Shown: positions 62,758-64,000 of the stretch, one piece after another
How the letters are laid out: every line of letters begins with the position of its first letter
Position numbering within the stretch: position 1 is the stretch's first letter
Source of the DNA: Pandoraea iniqua
GTDB lineage: Bacteria > Pseudomonadota > Gammaproteobacteria > Burkholderiales > Burkholderiaceae
NCBI RefSeq assembly: GCF_902459685.1
Contig: NZ_CABPSF010000003.1
Coordinates: forward strand, 992,001-1,056,000
Length of the DNA: 64,000 nucleotides
Reading direction: 5' to 3'
Notes under the pieces: generated by a model
What the model was told of the DNA's origin: nothing
What the model saw: the letters and a program-made list of their open reading frames with translations, nothing else
Database searches by the model: none
Translations under genes and position numbers: made by a program

Positions 62758-62828
62758 GGATAGACCGAAGCCCCTTTCCGAGGCGAGTTGAACTTGTCTG
62801 AGCAGCGGAAAGGGGCTTCGGTCTGTCC
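62758..62828. repeat. Long inverted repeat with 23-bp arms
   Basis: Left arm 62758-62780 (begins GGATAGACCGAAGCCCC) and right arm 62806-62828 (ends GGGGCTTCGGTCTGTCC) match at 22 of 23 positions around a 25-bp centre. It is far longer than the terminators elsewhere in the window and has no T-run. It lies between the DUF72 and hydrolase genes. It could be a repetitive element, an mRNA processing site or a terminator. Confidence 0.85.
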
Positions 62829-62880
62829 TGGAGGAGGGAGAATGAAGCGGGGGGGTACGGCGGGAGAAAATCAGAAGCGC

Positions 62881-63843
62881 TCAGAAAAGCAAAGCCGCGT
62901 CATCCGGCGGGAGTTGCGTCGCATCGGTGGTTGGCAGGATGGCACTATCGCCAAGCAGATTCATGAGCGCAAGCGCGTTACGTTGCCCCTGATCTTCGTA
63001 GTTGTTATTGAACACCACATACACGCGGGCGACTTCCTTGGCGATGATGCGAATCGGGTCGATGAGCGCGGCGAGTTCTGCTTCGCGATAGTCGTAATTG
63101 AAGCGATCGGAGGCGGCCGTGCTGTCGCGCACGTTCCAAGTTTCGTGATTGCGTCCGTGCAGTCGCAGGACGGCGGCGCGTGACGAGGTGGTTGCCCAAA
63201 CCGTCGGAATGCTGTTCGTGAAGCCTTGCGGTTCGTCGACGACGGTGTTGACCCAGCCCAGTTCGCGCAGCCATGCGAGCGTGGCGTCGCGATGGGCGTC
63301 GTCGAACCAGTGGTGGTGTCGAAACTCCGCAGCCACGCCGTAGCCTGCCATGCGCCCGGCACACATTTCGATGTGCGCGCGACTCGCTTTGTCGCCGGTG
63401 AGCCAAGGGGGAAACTGGAAGTGAACCAACCCGAGTTTGCCCGCCAGTGCGAGCGGTGCCAGCGCTTCGAGATAGCGCCGCCAGATCTCCTCTTGCACAG
63501 ACGCGGGCACGTCCTTGTAATAGACATTCGCACGCGGACCCGCTGGCAGTTCTGCCTGCAAATCCTTGGGGAAGGCGACGCGTGGCGTCTGGTGCCCCGT
63601 GAGCAGGCGGAATGCCTTGATGTTGAAAACGAACGGCGGCGGCGTGCGTTCCGCCCAGAGTTGCGCATTGGATCCCGACGGCATCGCGTAATAGCTGCTG
63701 TCGACTTCGACCATCGGAAAGCGGCTCGCGTAATAGCGCAGACGCGCTTCGGCCGACGCATGTCCCGGTGGATAAAACCGCTTGCAGGCGATGAGCGACT
63801 TATCCGTCCACGATGCCGTGCCCACGTATACGTTGCCGCTCAT
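62881..63843 (-). CDS. DUF72 family protein
   Basis: Encodes 320 aa from the ATG at 63843 (MSGNVYVGTASWTDKSLI). Family landmarks: the TIM-barrel-like YVGTASW start, FYPPGHASAEARLRYYASRFPMVEVDSSYYAMPS, FVFNIKAFRLLTGH, LVHFQFPPWL, VAAEFRHHHWFDD, TWNVRDSTAASDRFNYDY and VYVVFNNNYEDQGQRNALAL. The fold is known but the activity is not settled for the family. Full length. Confidence 0.9.
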   Translation of the reverse strand: MSGNVYVGTASWTDKSLIACKRFYPPGHASAEARLRYYASRFPMVEVDSSYYAMPSGSNAQLWAERTPPPFVFNIKAFRLLTGHQTPRVAFPKDLQAELPAGPRANVYYKDVPASVQEEIWRRYLEALAPLALAGKLGLVHFQFPPWLTGDKASRAHIEMCAGRMAGYGVAAEFRHHHWFDDAHRDATLAWLRELGWVNTVVDEPQGFTNSIPTVWATTSSRAAVLRLHGRNHETWNVRDSTAASDRFNYDYREAELAALIDPIRIIAKEVARVYVVFNNNYEDQGQRNALALMNLLGDSAILPTTDATQLPPDDAALLF

Positions 63844-63877
63844 ACGCCCTCCTTCCCTTTCGGGAATTTTGGAAACT

Positions 63878-63934
63878 CGCCTCACGCCTCACGCCTCACC
63901 ATCGCAATGCCGCAATGCTGCAATGACGCAATGC
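63878..63934. repeat. Two adjacent tandem arrays: 7 bp x3 and 8 bp x4
   Basis: CGCCTCA is repeated three times (63878-63898), then CGCAATGC, CGCAATGC, TGCAATGA and CGCAATGC follow (63903-63934). They lie upstream of the DUF72 gene, at the window edge. No gene is seen from 63844 to 64000. Confidence 0.9.
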
Positions 63935-64000
63935 CGACCGGGTGTCGCGTTTTGCATCGGTGCAGCGGGCGCTATCGCCCCGTCTCGTGGGGACCGGACT

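Overview
This is a chromosomal window from a GC-rich betaproteobacterium of the order Burkholderiales. Pandoraea or a close relative is the best guess, from gene content and protein style; no rRNA or other decisive marker is present. It holds about 50 protein genes and one tRNA. I see no insertion sequence, prophage, plasmid gene or CRISPR array.

Layout: 1-3030 (minus) is the start of a tad/Flp pilus locus, read flp, flp, tadV, tadE, cpaB, and a secretin cut by the window edge. 4067-9988 (plus) is a block of three paralogous, repeat-rich lipoproteins, with small ORFs and a MarR-type regulator between them, behind a near-perfect sigma-54 promoter. 10283-12279 carries two DUF2147 proteins and a DUF2939 protein. 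12923-19863 (minus) is the 2-oxoglutarate dehydrogenase operon odhA-odhB-lpdA followed by zapE. 20449-24056 is the NADPH sulfite reductase pair cysJ-cysI. 24166-36447 is a mixed housekeeping stretch: lipoprotein, chemoreceptor, TPR protein, LysE exporter, PBP1A, azlCD, gshA, TSUP transporter, acyl-CoA synthetase. 36705-36781 is tRNA-Pro(GGG).

36833-41908 is an accessory stretch of small and poorly known genes, including an 81-aa protein behind a LexA-like operator. 41975-46403 is a three-part drug efflux operon (outer-membrane factor, HlyD adaptor, DHA2 pump) with a divergent AraC regulator. 47484-50178 holds a LysR regulator, a small secreted protein and a LuxR-type regulator. 50245-52265 is a divergent pair: a membrane diguanylate cyclase and a stand-alone BLUF blue-light sensor.

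52423-59463 (minus) is a seven-gene operon that joins a polyamine-type ABC importer to a three-subunit FAD/2Fe-2S amine or opine-type dehydrogenase. A divergent IclR regulator controls it through two identical 19-bp sites. 60794-63843 holds OsmC, GST-like, alpha/beta hydrolase and DUF72 proteins.

Features most worth a second look: the sigma-54-driven lipoprotein block beside the pilus locus, the LexA-like site on an unknown small gene, the BLUF/GGDEF pair, the duplicated IclR operator, a 23-bp-arm inverted repeat near 62790, and many short tandem duplications (unit 7-11 bp) found mostly between genes.
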